Under the pieces are notes generated by a model. It searched no databases. It was not told where the DNA came from and was given only the letters and a program-made list of their open reading frames with translations. A program made the translations under genes and the position numbers. Positions 25,656 to 33,813 of a stretch of DNA of 64,000 nucleotides are shown piece by piece. The DNA lies in NCBI RefSeq assembly GCF_030547245.1, contig NZ_JAUOQT010000001.1, positions 248,001 through 312,000 on the forward strand. The letters run 5' to 3'. Each line of letters begins with the position of its first letter. Positions within the stretch are counted from its first letter, which is position 1. Source of the DNA: Oceanihabitans sp. 2_MG-2023 (lineage in GTDB: Bacteria; Bacteroidota; Bacteroidia; Flavobacteriales; Flavobacteriaceae).

Positions 25656-26126
25656 ATGAAAACCATAAACAATAACATATTAATAGATGGTATAGATAAA
25701 AAAATACTACGCGCTTTAATGGAGGACGCAAGAACACCCATTCTTGAAATTGCTAGAGGTGTTGGTATTTCTGGAGCAGCAATACACCAAAGACTACGAA
25801 AACTGGAAAAATCTGGATTAATTGCAGGTTCTAAATTTGTTGTAAACCCTAAAGTATTAGGCTATACAACGATGGCTTATATTGGTATTTATCTAGATAA
25901 AGCCATGAGTAATCCAGAAGCTGTAAAACAATTAAAACGTATTCCCGAAGTTTTAGAATGCCATTACACTACAGGTAATTGGAGTATCTTTATTAAAATA
26001 CTTTGTAAAGACAATGAACATCTTATGCAGGTTTTAAATAAAGACATTCAATCTATTTCTGGAGTTTCTAGAACAGAAACTTTTATTTCATTAGACCAGC
26101 AAATAGAACGACAAATTAAAATATAA
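25656..26126 (+). CDS. Lrp/AsnC family transcriptional regulator
   Basis: 156 residues. N-terminal winged helix-turn-helix (IDKKILRALMEDARTPILEIARGVGISGAAIHQRLRKLEKSGLI) and C-terminal RAM effector domain (GYTTMAYIGIYLDKA ... ECHYTTGNWSIFIKILCKD). Members bind amino acids and regulate amino-acid metabolism. Placement directly after the saccharopine dehydrogenase gene suggests lysine-related control, but this is not shown. It ends at a bidirectional terminator. Confidence 0.93.
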   Translation: MKTINNNILIDGIDKKILRALMEDARTPILEIARGVGISGAAIHQRLRKLEKSGLIAGSKFVVNPKVLGYTTMAYIGIYLDKAMSNPEAVKQLKRIPEVLECHYTTGNWSIFIKILCKDNEHLMQVLNKDIQSISGVSRTETFISLDQQIERQIKI

Positions 26127-26129
26127 AAA

Positions 26130-26159
26130 AAGCTCCTAAATTACTTTAGGAGCTTTTTA
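26130..26159. terminator. Bidirectional terminator
   Basis: Stem AGCTCCTAAA / TTTAGGAGCT with loop TTAC, A-tract before and TTTTT after, between the convergent Lrp gene and the large T9SS gene. Confidence 0.85.
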
Positions 26160-26176
26160 GTGATATTATTAATTAA

Positions 26177-29026
26177 CTATTCCTTAATAATACGTATTGT
26201 TTTGGTTACATTATCTACAGTTACTTTTACAAAATAAGCACCAGATTGTAAACTAGACATGTCTAATACACTGTTCATTGTATTTGGTTTTTCAAGTATT
26301 ACTTCTTGACCTAACATGTTATAAACAGACAACCCGTTAATGCTATTTTGCGCTTTAATAGTTAAACTACTAGTTACTGGATTAGGATAATACGTAAACA
26401 AATTTTTAGTGTCCACATCTGAAATGGATAGAGTTCCATTTACAGAGATTTCAAATTCACCTTCAACTCTTCTAGATGTTCCAGATGCTACTCCATCACT
26501 CCACACTCTAACATAATAAGTTCCTGCGGCTAGGGTACCTAATGCTAAAGATTCTCCCGATGCATTACCTGAAGAACAAGCAATACTGTTTACATCTAAG
26601 AAGTCGCAAATTGGTGCAGGATAAACCGCTACACTAGCTTCAGTAGAATTACCTAAAACGGATGTTAAAACGGTTAAACCATTATATGTACCATCTAAAG
26701 TAAAAGCATACCAAACATCTGCATGAAATTCATAACTGTTACAAACGGTGTCGTCATCCTCTCCTGTAGTTTGGTCTGATGCACCTGCAGTTGTACCTGT
26801 TATTGCAGCCGCATTAATAACTAAAGTTTCTGGATTAGAGCAGTCATCGTTAGCAGGTATAGAAATAGTGTTGTCGATACAAGTTATCGTCATCGTAAAG
26901 TCTCCATTTTCGGTATAAGTCCCATCACTTGTTGCATATCCTTCCACTAAAATATAATATGTTGTATTAGCTGTTGCTGTAAAAACTCCTTCAGATTGTA
27001 CACCACAAAAATCGTCTACAAACATTACTTGTGTTGACGCTGAGCAGTCTGAATACACTCTTAAAGCGGTATCATATAACGACCCACAAAGACTAACGGT
27101 TACATCTTGATCTACTATACCAGCTGTAAAAGCATACCACACATCTGTACTTGCATTTCCTGCAGTATCTGTTGCATTACTTGTAGAACCTGTTACCGTT
27201 TCTCCACATGTTACATCTATAGCTCCCGTACATTCATCATTACTAGGCAATAAAGGACAAGTATCCGATATTGTTCCCAAATCTACATCGCAGGCAGCAT
27301 CACTACCATGCTGTAGCGTAAAACTTACTGGTATTCCTGTAGGGTAAGGCCCGAAACTCATTGCGCCAGTTGCTGTAATTGCTGTACTAGTCGTTCCGTC
27401 AAATACTGCTGTACTTCCATTACCTAAAGCGGTAACATTCACTTCAACAAAAAACTCATTTGTAACACAATCTTCACTTAAAAAAACAGCCGTTGCTTCT
27501 CCAGCTGCACAAGTATCTATAATATCTACTTTAATATTATGAAACCCAAAGTCATGTAAATCATCCGAATCCGTAGGTAGAATATTAAAACTTGAAATAT
27601 CTGTTGCATTTACCGTATTGGTAATAACGATAGCTCCAGTTCCTAACGCATAAGATGTTGGACTAGAAATCTCCGCATCATCTTGATTTGTAATCGCTAT
27701 TGTACCTGCCTCAAAGGTATCATAATCCATTCCTTTAAATGTAAAATTGGTATCAAAACCATTTCTAGTGATAGATAAAATATAAGGATCTAAAGGGTTT
27801 GTCGCACTATGATAAAACACTAAATCTCCACCTCCTAAATCATCCAATTCTTCATTTCCAGAATGTGCAACGGTTAACACATAAGTGTCTCCATCTTTTA
27901 CTATTGTTTCTGTAATACTCGTTCCATTATCTACTGCGTCATCTATGGTAAAAATAATTTCATCACAGGTATCTACTATTTCTCCTAAATCTAAATCACA
28001 ACTACTATCAGAACCATGTTGTAAGGTAAAAGCAACTGGTGTTCCTGCAGGATAGGGTCCATAACTAGATGCTCCAGTTTCAGTAATAGGATAGGTGGTT
28101 GTTCCATCGAAAAGCATTGGGGTTCCACTTCCTAAATCTGTTACAACTAAACTTACCGTAAAATCTTCTAAAGTACAATCCTGACTTAATAAACTAATTT
28201 CTGCAGCAGGCCCCATACAAGGTGGCGGACAGGTATCGGAAATAGATCCTAAATCTACATCACATCCTGTATCACTACCATGTTGTAAGGTGAAGTTAAT
28301 TGGTGTTCCCGCTGGGTAAGGCCCAAAACTCATTACTCCTGTTGCTGTAACAGCCGTTGTTGTTGTACCATCAAAAATGGATGGGGTCCCTCCTCCTAAA
28401 TCTGTCACATTTACTTCCGCCATAAATGTTCCTGCGCCACAATCTTGACTCACAAAAGATGCTGTACCTGCTGGTGCTACACAAGGGGTGGTCATAGTAA
28501 CATCAATATTATGAAACCCAATATCATTTAAATCATCGATATCTGTAGGAATTATATTAAAACTAGAGATATTTACAGCATTGGAAGCGTTTGTAATAGT
28601 TATGGCTCCTCCTCCAAATGGATAATTTGTAGGACTAGATATTTCTGCATTATCTTGATTGGTTACCGATATGGTTCCTGCTTCTAATGTGTCATAGTCT
28701 AATCCATTTAACGTGAAATTTGTTGGAATACCATTTCTGGTTATAGATAACACATGTGGCGTAAGCGGATCTATTGCACTGAGATAAAAGATAAGATCTC
28801 CTCCTCCTAAATCATCGAGTTCCTCATTTCCGGAATGCGCAATAGTTAACACATACGTATCCCCTCCGTTTACAATAGTTTCTGTAATAGTTACTTCATT
28901 ATCTGTTGCAGTATCAATAGTAAAGTTTAAGTTTTGAGCGATACTGGTATAACTCATTAGGATTGCTAGACATACAAACAGCATGTTTAACAACCTTCTT
29001 TTTTTTAAAATGTAATTTTTTGTCAT
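26177..29026 (-). CDS. Large modular secreted protein with T9SS type A sorting domain
   Basis: 949 residues. Signal peptide to about residue 31 (ends SYTSIAQ). Two ~150-residue A modules (about 32-182 and 356-505) share SGNEELDDLGGGDLIFY, FTLNGLDYDTLEAGTI and DIGFHNIDV. Three ~87-residue B modules (about 183-270, 271-355, 506-592) share SFGPYPAGTPxxFTLQHGSD and paired Cys. Then two PPC-like/pre-peptidase beta domains (about 597-725 and 730-865; DVWYAFTAG, ADVWYAFTLDG, TYYILVEGY, TYYVRVWSDG) and a Por sorting domain (TYYPNPVTSSLTIKAQN ... VDNVTKTIRIIKE). No catalytic domain seen; probably an adhesin or surface-layer protein. The ATG at 29026 is kept because its leader matches another T9SS gene; an in-frame ATG at 28984 is possible. 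Confidence 0.83.
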   Translation of the reverse strand: MTKNYILKKRRLLNMLFVCLAILMSYTSIAQNLNFTIDTATDNEVTITETIVNGGDTYVLTIAHSGNEELDDLGGGDLIFYLSAIDPLTPHVLSITRNGIPTNFTLNGLDYDTLEAGTISVTNQDNAEISSPTNYPFGGGAITITNASNAVNISSFNIIPTDIDDLNDIGFHNIDVTMTTPCVAPAGTASFVSQDCGAGTFMAEVNVTDLGGGTPSIFDGTTTTAVTATGVMSFGPYPAGTPINFTLQHGSDTGCDVDLGSISDTCPPPCMGPAAEISLLSQDCTLEDFTVSLVVTDLGSGTPMLFDGTTTYPITETGASSYGPYPAGTPVAFTLQHGSDSSCDLDLGEIVDTCDEIIFTIDDAVDNGTSITETIVKDGDTYVLTVAHSGNEELDDLGGGDLVFYHSATNPLDPYILSITRNGFDTNFTFKGMDYDTFEAGTIAITNQDDAEISSPTSYALGTGAIVITNTVNATDISSFNILPTDSDDLHDFGFHNIKVDIIDTCAAGEATAVFLSEDCVTNEFFVEVNVTALGNGSTAVFDGTTSTAITATGAMSFGPYPTGIPVSFTLQHGSDAACDVDLGTISDTCPLLPSNDECTGAIDVTCGETVTGSTSNATDTAGNASTDVWYAFTAGIVDQDVTVSLCGSLYDTALRVYSDCSASTQVMFVDDFCGVQSEGVFTATANTTYYILVEGYATSDGTYTENGDFTMTITCIDNTISIPANDDCSNPETLVINAAAITGTTAGASDQTTGEDDDTVCNSYEFHADVWYAFTLDGTYNGLTVLTSVLGNSTEASVAVYPAPICDFLDVNSIACSSGNASGESLALGTLAAGTYYVRVWSDGVASGTSRRVEGEFEISVNGTLSISDVDTKNLFTYYPNPVTSSLTIKAQNSINGLSVYNMLGQEVILEKPNTMNSVLDMSSLQSGAYFVKVTVDNVTKTIRIIKE

Positions 29027-29052
29027 GACTAATAGCTTTATAGTTAAGATAA

Positions 29053-29082
29053 CAAGGTACTATTAAAAATAATAGCACCTTG
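29053..29082. terminator. Hairpin terminator-like structure
   Basis: CAAGGTACTATTA / TAATAGCACCTTG forms a 13-bp stem with one A-C mismatch and a short AAAA loop, between the tail-collar gene and the large T9SS gene on the minus strand. U-tract is weak (TTATCTT). Confidence 0.5.
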
Positions 29083-29098
29083 ATTTTGTATTGAAAGT

Positions 29099-29623
29099 TT
29101 AACTTCTAGAAGGAAAAGTACCAACTAAAGCAATAATATAATTAACACTTTGAAAAGGCTGCATATTACTAACATCTTGGCCACCTCCTGTAGCCCCAAC
29201 AGCTACAGAATCTGATGCCATTGCTACATTTTTTCCTGTAGAGTATACACCACCTTCTGCAGGATACGCACCATCAGGACTAGCAGTTCCTTCACCACGC
29301 GTAATAGGATTAGCAGCCTGTATGTGTGCAGCATGAGTATGTGAAGGCAATTGGTTTGCATTTAACTTATAAGAAGCTAAACCTCCTTTTTGCCCTAAAC
29401 TTACTGATGGTAAGCCAGGTCCATTACCAGCGTGAACTGGCACTCTACCTCTTAGGTCTGGCAATCCAAAAGTCGTTCTACCATCACCGCCATAAGTTGT
29501 TCCTAATAAAGAAAACAAAGCTGTGTTTTGAGAAATATCTAATAGTTGGCCGTTACATAACGCCCATCCTCTTGGTGCAAAATTTCCACCAAACATAATA
29601 ATTTGTGCAATAAATGGATCCAT
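29099..29623 (-). CDS. Tail-collar domain (microcystin-dependent protein-like) protein
   Basis: 174 residues, no signal peptide. The N-terminus DPFIAQIIMFGGNFAPRGWALCNGQLL, then FSLLGTTYGGDGRTTFGLPDLRGRVPVH and LPSHTHAA, is the phage tail-collar fold used in phage short-tail fibres and in the cellular MdpB/MrpB-like family. In Bacteroidota such genes usually stand outside prophages; here no other phage gene is near. Function unknown. It is divergent from an unknown small protein of a two-component cassette and shares with it a 16-bp leader sequence, so the two may be co-regulated. Confidence 0.85.
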   Translation of the reverse strand: MDPFIAQIIMFGGNFAPRGWALCNGQLLDISQNTALFSLLGTTYGGDGRTTFGLPDLRGRVPVHAGNGPGLPSVSLGQKGGLASYKLNANQLPSHTHAAHIQAANPITRGEGTASPDGAYPAEGGVYSTGKNVAMASDSVAVGATGGGQDVSNMQPFQSVNYIIALVGTFPSRS

Positions 29624-29634
29624 AATTTTAAAAA

Positions 29635-29650
29635 TTTAATTGATTAATAG
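29635..29650 (-). promoter_or_regulatory. Shared leader element CTATTAATCAATTAAA (tail-collar gene)
   Basis: Minus-strand CTATTAATCAATTAAA followed by a short A/T stretch ending AAATTATG. The identical 16-mer precedes the divergent gene at 29776-29791, ending CCTTAAATTATG. Confidence 0.6.
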
Positions 29651-29654
29651 ATAC

Positions 29655-29662
29655 CAAATATA
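29655..29662 (-). promoter_or_regulatory. Putative promoter: TTG-N22-TATATTTG
   Basis: Minus-strand TATATTTG with a TTG 22 bases upstream, within the spacing known for Bacteroidota promoters. The shared leader element begins four bases after it, so that element is probably the 5' end of the mRNA. Confidence 0.5.
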
Positions 29663-29775
29663 CTGACTACCAATCGGTTACAGCCAAGAAGATATACTCG
29701 ATATGAAAACCGAGTAAAAACACCTGTTTTTTTATTTTTATATGTTATAATAAAAATAACTCGTAGATTTAAAGT

Positions 29776-29791
29776 CTATTAATCAATTAAA
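29776..29791 (+). promoter_or_regulatory. Shared leader element CTATTAATCAATTAAA (unknown small-protein gene)
   Basis: Exact inverted copy of 29635-29650. Upstream, TAGATTTA (29764-29771) is a one-mismatch -7 element at the same four-base distance as in the divergent promoter. Confidence 0.6.
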
Positions 29792-29800
29792 CCTTAAATT

Positions 29801-30250
29801 ATGAGTACAAATTCAATACCAGTTCAAACAGCTATTGATAGGGTAGCTAAATGGCAATCAGAAAATAGTGATAAAAATGTAAATGGTGATTTAATTCACG
29901 CAAAAGCATTTTTAATATCTGCAGAGGATCTTATATCCTGTTTAATAGAAATGAATGTATTAGTAGACACATCTTGTATTAACACTAATCTTGTAGGTGC
30001 TGCTAGTGTAAGAGCTTATATGGCTATTGACAGACCTGATGGCACTATAGCAAGTGCAGATACAGAAAGATTAGTATTAGTATCTACAGTAAAAGAAGTA
30101 GAAAATAATAAAATAATTCATAGAGATATTATAGAAGGATACACCCTTAAAAACCCACCTCCTTATAAATTAGTTGGCACTGGAACTTTTGATTTCACAA
30201 AACCTTGTCCAAATAATTGTGATACAGAAAGCCCTTTATATAATCCGTAA
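29801..30250 (+). CDS. Unknown small protein with C-terminal CPNNC motif
   Basis: 149 residues, no signal peptide or membrane segment. Visible: VRAYMAIDRPDG (about 70-81), LVLVSTVKE, and the end FDFTKPCPNNCDTESPLY with Cys136 and Cys140; other cysteines at 47 and 59. I recall small Bacteroidota proteins with the same VRAYxAID and DFTxPCPxxCD ends, annotated only as hypothetical, but cannot name a family. First gene of a four-gene plus-strand cluster with a 7-TM protein, a histidine kinase and a LuxR-type regulator. It could be a redox- or metal-linked partner or an output of that system; this is inference. Confidence 0.7.
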   Translation: MSTNSIPVQTAIDRVAKWQSENSDKNVNGDLIHAKAFLISAEDLISCLIEMNVLVDTSCINTNLVGAASVRAYMAIDRPDGTIASADTERLVLVSTVKEVENNKIIHRDIIEGYTLKNPPPYKLVGTGTFDFTKPCPNNCDTESPLYNP

Positions 30251-30259
30251 AAAAGATGA

Positions 30260-30919
30260 ATGAAGTTAATAGATAGTGTTTTTCAAAACCTTAGTACATT
30301 ATTACTTTTTATTAACGCAATACTATACACGTATAGTGCAATAAAAGATAAAAAAAATAAAGCGCTTAAATATTTTGCTATTTATTTATCACTTACATTT
30401 ATTGTATTAACTTTAAGTATAATTATAGTTGAATTTTATAGAGAGCTAAATATTAAACAAGACAATCTTTTTTTGTCTCATTTTTATTTTATTTTTCAGT
30501 TTGTTTTTTTGTCTCTTTTTTATAAAATAAATTTTACAAGAAAACAGAAAATATGGGTGAATCTAATTTTCGTAATAGTTGCTTTAGTTTTAGGTATTCA
30601 ATATTCTAATAACCTATCATTATTTAATCAATTCAACTTGTTAGAAATTCTTATAACCTCATTTCCTTTGGTAGTATATTCTATTATTCACCTATATAAT
30701 TCCTTAGGAAAAAAAGGGAAATACATGTATATAAATGCTGCTGTATTGATTTATTTATCGGTAAGTACGCTCATTTTTATTTTAGGAAACCTAATAATTT
30801 CTGCAGTTGCTAAATCGGTATCTACTGATGTATGGTTGCTAAACAAAGTGTTTTATGGAGGTTATTTGGCTCTAATATTAATTGAATGGAGAAAGAGTTT
30901 ATGGAGAACGAAAAATTAA
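30260..30919 (+). CDS. Unknown seven-helix membrane protein
   Basis: 219 residues with about seven hydrophobic segments (near 9-28, 38-60, 72-90, 98-117, 127-147, 156-178 and 188-208), short loops and a basic end (EWRKSLWRTKN). No family recognised. It starts 9 bp after the small-protein gene and overlaps the histidine kinase gene, whose product lacks a sensor domain; so this protein may be its membrane sensor, analogous to 7TM sensor modules fused to kinases elsewhere (inferred). Confidence 0.72.
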   Translation: MKLIDSVFQNLSTLLLFINAILYTYSAIKDKKNKALKYFAIYLSLTFIVLTLSIIIVEFYRELNIKQDNLFLSHFYFIFQFVFLSLFYKINFTRKQKIWVNLIFVIVALVLGIQYSNNLSLFNQFNLLEILITSFPLVVYSIIHLYNSLGKKGKYMYINAAVLIYLSVSTLIFILGNLIISAVAKSVSTDVWLLNKVFYGGYLALILIEWRKSLWRTKN

Positions 30920-31689
30920 TAATACAAGCCTTAGTGTATGGAATTATATTCTTGGTTTTAATAACCACAGGATTAATCTTGTTTTTTCATTACTCGAGAC
31001 AAAAAATAGTACAAAAAGAGCTTGAAAAAGCGGCTTTAAAACTAGAGAATCAACAAAAAATATTACAAACATCTATAGCTATTCAAGAAACCGAACGTAA
31101 ACGTATAGCGCAAGATTTACATGATGCTATTAGCTCGAAGCTTAATATTGTTAGTTTATCTACCAATGTACTTTTAACCGACAAATCTATTAATGAAAAA
31201 CAAAGAGCTTCGTTAAATCAAATACTTGAAATTACTTCAACAACACTAGAAAGTTCTAGGAAAATTGCGCATGACTTAATGCCTCCAATTTTAGATGAAT
31301 TTGGACTTAAAGTTGCTTTAGAAGAATTATTTGATGACTTTTCAGCAAATACTAGCTTAGAAATAGAGCATAATATTGAAAATTTAAGTAAATTATCAAG
31401 AACCAATCAATTACACGTATTTAGAATTATTCAAGAATTAATGAATAATTCTATAAGGCATGGAAAAGCTAATGAATTAGCTATATATATGGAGGAAAAT
31501 CTAACAGGTTTTAAATTAAGATACCAAGACAATGGTACTGGTTTTAATGTTAAAGAAGTTTCTAAAAAAAACGGAATCGGTTTACAAAATATAAATAGTC
31601 GTGTTAAAATTTTAAATGGAACTCTAAAAATGGAAAGCACAAAAAATAATGGAAGCCTTTTTATTATAAAATGCAAATATCATGAGTAA
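30901..31689 (+). CDS. NarL-type sensor histidine kinase (HisKA_3) without sensor domain
   Basis: About 262 residues. One membrane helix (about residues 8-28, YGIIFLVLITTGLILFF), a short coiled coil, then the HisKA_3 H-box QETERKRIAQDLHDAISSKL with the phospho-accepting His in DLHD, X-region HDLMPPILDEFGL, N-box ELMNNSIRHG, and G-boxes DNGTGF and NGIGLQNINSRV. No periplasmic or PAS domain, so input must come from a partner. An ATG five codons earlier (30886) is possible. Overlaps the upstream membrane-protein gene and the downstream regulator gene. Confidence 0.88.
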   Translation: MENEKLIIQALVYGIIFLVLITTGLILFFHYSRQKIVQKELEKAALKLENQQKILQTSIAIQETERKRIAQDLHDAISSKLNIVSLSTNVLLTDKSINEKQRASLNQILEITSTTLESSRKIAHDLMPPILDEFGLKVALEELFDDFSANTSLEIEHNIENLSKLSRTNQLHVFRIIQELMNNSIRHGKANELAIYMEENLTGFKLRYQDNGTGFNVKEVSKKNGIGLQNINSRVKILNGTLKMESTKNNGSLFIIKCKYHE

Positions 31690-32359
31690 AATAAAGATCG
31701 CATTAGCTGATGATGAACTTTTATTCCTACAAGGGTTAAAAGCTATTTTAGGTAACGAAGAAAATATTAATATTCTTTTTGATGCAGAAGATGGTGAAGA
31801 TCTAGTACAGCAATTACGTGAAACAAAAAACCTACCAGACATTGTTATAACCGATCTTAAAATGCCTAATTTAAATGGTGTTGAAGTCACCAAAATTATT
31901 CATAAAGAATTTCCAAACATAAAAGTAATTGCACTTACTAGTTACTTTAGTAAACCTTTTATTTTAAACATGATTTCTATAGGAGCTGTAGCTTATTTAG
32001 CAAAAAACAGCACTCCTGCTTTAATGATAAAAACCATTCAAGAAGTCTACGAAAAAGGCTTTTACTATGATGAGCAAGTAATGAAATTTGTTCATCATAG
32101 TATTACTAACCCGAAGGATAAAAACACAAAATCCACATTTGATAGTAGTTATTTCACCAAACGTGAAATTGAAGTTTTAGATCTAATCTGTAAACAATTT
32201 ACAACAAATGATATTGGAGAAAAACTTTTTATCAGTCCAAGAACAGTAGAAGGGCACCGTAATAATTTACTACTAAAAACCGAATCTAAAAATGTAGCAG
32301 GATTGGTTATTTATGCATTAAAAAACAAACTAGTATCTTTAGACAACAACAGTTTTTAA
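31682..32359 (+). CDS. NarL/FixJ-family response regulator
   Basis: 225 residues. Receiver domain with IALADDELL (acidic pocket), phospho-acceptor Asp in IVITDLKMPNLNG, Thr/Ser in ALTSYF and Lys in AYLAKNS; LuxR-type helix-turn-helix at about 158-215 (FTKREIEVLDLICKQFTTNDIGEKLFISPRTVEGHRNNLL). Partner of the kinase just upstream (8-bp overlap). Likely targets include its own cluster and the divergent tail-collar gene, judged only from the shared leader element. Confidence 0.92.
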   Translation: MSKIKIALADDELLFLQGLKAILGNEENINILFDAEDGEDLVQQLRETKNLPDIVITDLKMPNLNGVEVTKIIHKEFPNIKVIALTSYFSKPFILNMISIGAVAYLAKNSTPALMIKTIQEVYEKGFYYDEQVMKFVHHSITNPKDKNTKSTFDSSYFTKREIEVLDLICKQFTTNDIGEKLFISPRTVEGHRNNLLLKTESKNVAGLVIYALKNKLVSLDNNSF

Positions 32360-32362
32360 ATA

Positions 32363-32390
32363 AAAAAAGCTCCTACAGAAGGAGCTTTTA
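32363..32390. terminator. Bidirectional terminator
   Basis: Stem AGCTCCT / AGGAGCT with loop ACAGA, A-tract before and TTTT after, between the response regulator and the convergent zinc peptidase gene. Its stem resembles that of the terminator at 26130. Confidence 0.8.
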
Positions 32391-32407
32391 ATTTATGTTT
32401 ACTGTTA

Positions 32408-33103
32408 TTAGTCTCGACCACCAAAAACTTGAAGTGCCCAATACAACAAAGATGCTAATGCACCAATAGCTGCGACTAAATAGGTTCTAGCAGCCCATTT
32501 TAAAGCATCCTCAGAACCAGCATACTCTTCTTGCGTAACCATATTTTTATTCTTTAGCCAAGCTAATGCTCTATTACTCGCATCATACTCTACAGGTAAA
32601 GTAATAAAGCTAAACAATGTAGCAAAACCCATAAATACTAAACCAGCAATAGCAACCCAATACCCCATTCCTACACCTGCTGCTGCACCAAGTACTAAAC
32701 CTCCTATAACTAGCCATTGCGACATACCAGAGGTTACACTAACTATTGGTACCAAAGCAGAACGCATGCCTAAAGCACTATACGCTTGTGCATGTTGTAC
32801 AGCATGACCTACCTCATGAGCAGAGACAGCAGCAGCAGCAGCATTTGCGTGATTATAAACTACTTCACTTAGATTTACTGTTTTATTTTTTGGATTATAG
32901 TGATCTGTTAATTGTCCTGCGGTTGAAATAACCTCAACATCTGTAATACCATGATCTGCAAGCATTTTCTCGGCAATTTCTTTACCTGTCATTCCATTTC
33001 GTAAATGAACTTGCGAGTATTTCTTAAACTTTTTCTTTAATTGATTACTTACTAACCAACTTACTAGCGATATTGCTCCTATTAATATATAATATCCAAT
33101 CAT
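32408..33103 (-). CDS. Membrane zinc metallopeptidase (YugP-like)
   Basis: 231 residues from the ATG at 33103. N-terminal membrane helix, soluble part with VEVISTAGQLTDHYNPKNKTVNLS, then the zinc motif SAHEVGHAVQH (HExxH with second His), and three further membrane helices; PVEYDASNRAL downstream probably supplies the third ligand. This is the Zn_peptidase_2 family; function largely unknown. An upstream in-frame start (33154) would add 17 residues not seen in the family. Confidence 0.9.
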   Translation of the reverse strand: MIGYYILIGAISLVSWLVSNQLKKKFKKYSQVHLRNGMTGKEIAEKMLADHGITDVEVISTAGQLTDHYNPKNKTVNLSEVVYNHANAAAAAVSAHEVGHAVQHAQAYSALGMRSALVPIVSVTSGMSQWLVIGGLVLGAAAGVGMGYWVAIAGLVFMGFATLFSFITLPVEYDASNRALAWLKNKNMVTQEEYAGSEDALKWAARTYLVAAIGALASLLYWALQVFGGRD

Positions 33104-33179
33104 TCTTTTTGTTTTTATTTTTTTTAAATATACTATAAGTATAGCAAAAAGCAAGCCAATTTATTTGTGAGAAAATTTG

Positions 33180-33710
33180 TCAGTATACCTGTTTTATTAA
33201 GTGGGCTTTTTGAATACCACCAATAGGATATGAAATCACAGGTATAGCATCTTTGCCTTCGGTACCTGAGCTTGTTTTTTGTTTGGTATTGCTAAATGTA
33301 ATTTCAAAATCCATACTATCTTTATAAAAACGCTCTGTAGTTGTTATAATGTTATTTTGTACTTCAAACATAAAATACAAGGTGTTATCTAACAGCTTTG
33401 CATCTAATAGAATGCCATTATTTTCATCTACAATATACTCGCCTTTAGCAGAATTTTTTTCTATCAAATTATATTTGCGTTCCTGACGTTTTCCATCAAA
33501 AACATAGACTAACATATATTCATACTTACCAATAGAATCGGTTTTATTTAAATGAAACTCCATACCAATAATCTGTTTTCCATTCGCATTATTTATCTGT
33601 AAGTCGCCTTTATAAATGCCGTAAAAATCTTGCGGAAATTGTAAGGAGTCGTTTTGCGCTTTCACGGAAAAGTTAAGTACTGCGATAAGGATACAGAAAA
33701 AATATTTCAT
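33180..33710 (-). CDS. Unknown secreted protein
   Basis: 176 residues from the ATG at 33710; signal peptide MKYFFCILIAVLNFSVKAQ. Beta-rich body (DFYGIYKGDLQINNANGKQIIGMEFHL ... YEYMLVYVFDGKRQERKYNLIE) with no family I recognise; the GIYKGDL start and alternating strands suggest a small lipocalin-like or beta-barrel fold. The frame continues to an ATG at 33773, but that adds residues before the signal peptide. It ends 77 bp upstream of the zinc peptidase gene start; no shared function can be claimed. Confidence 0.7.
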   Translation of the reverse strand: MKYFFCILIAVLNFSVKAQNDSLQFPQDFYGIYKGDLQINNANGKQIIGMEFHLNKTDSIGKYEYMLVYVFDGKRQERKYNLIEKNSAKGEYIVDENNGILLDAKLLDNTLYFMFEVQNNIITTTERFYKDSMDFEITFSNTKQKTSSGTEGKDAIPVISYPIGGIQKAHLIKQVY

Positions 33711-33813
33711 GTTTAATTTTTTATTAAAAATAAGAAATATAATCTTCTTCTTTTTGATTCCCCACCTAAACAAAGTCTATTTTACTTTTAAAGAACAATA
33801 AAAAGACACCAAT

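Noticed and set aside
29099-29623. Prophage remnant at the tail-collar gene
   Set aside because: No integrase, capsid, terminase or lysis gene nearby, and flanking genes are normal chromosomal ones.
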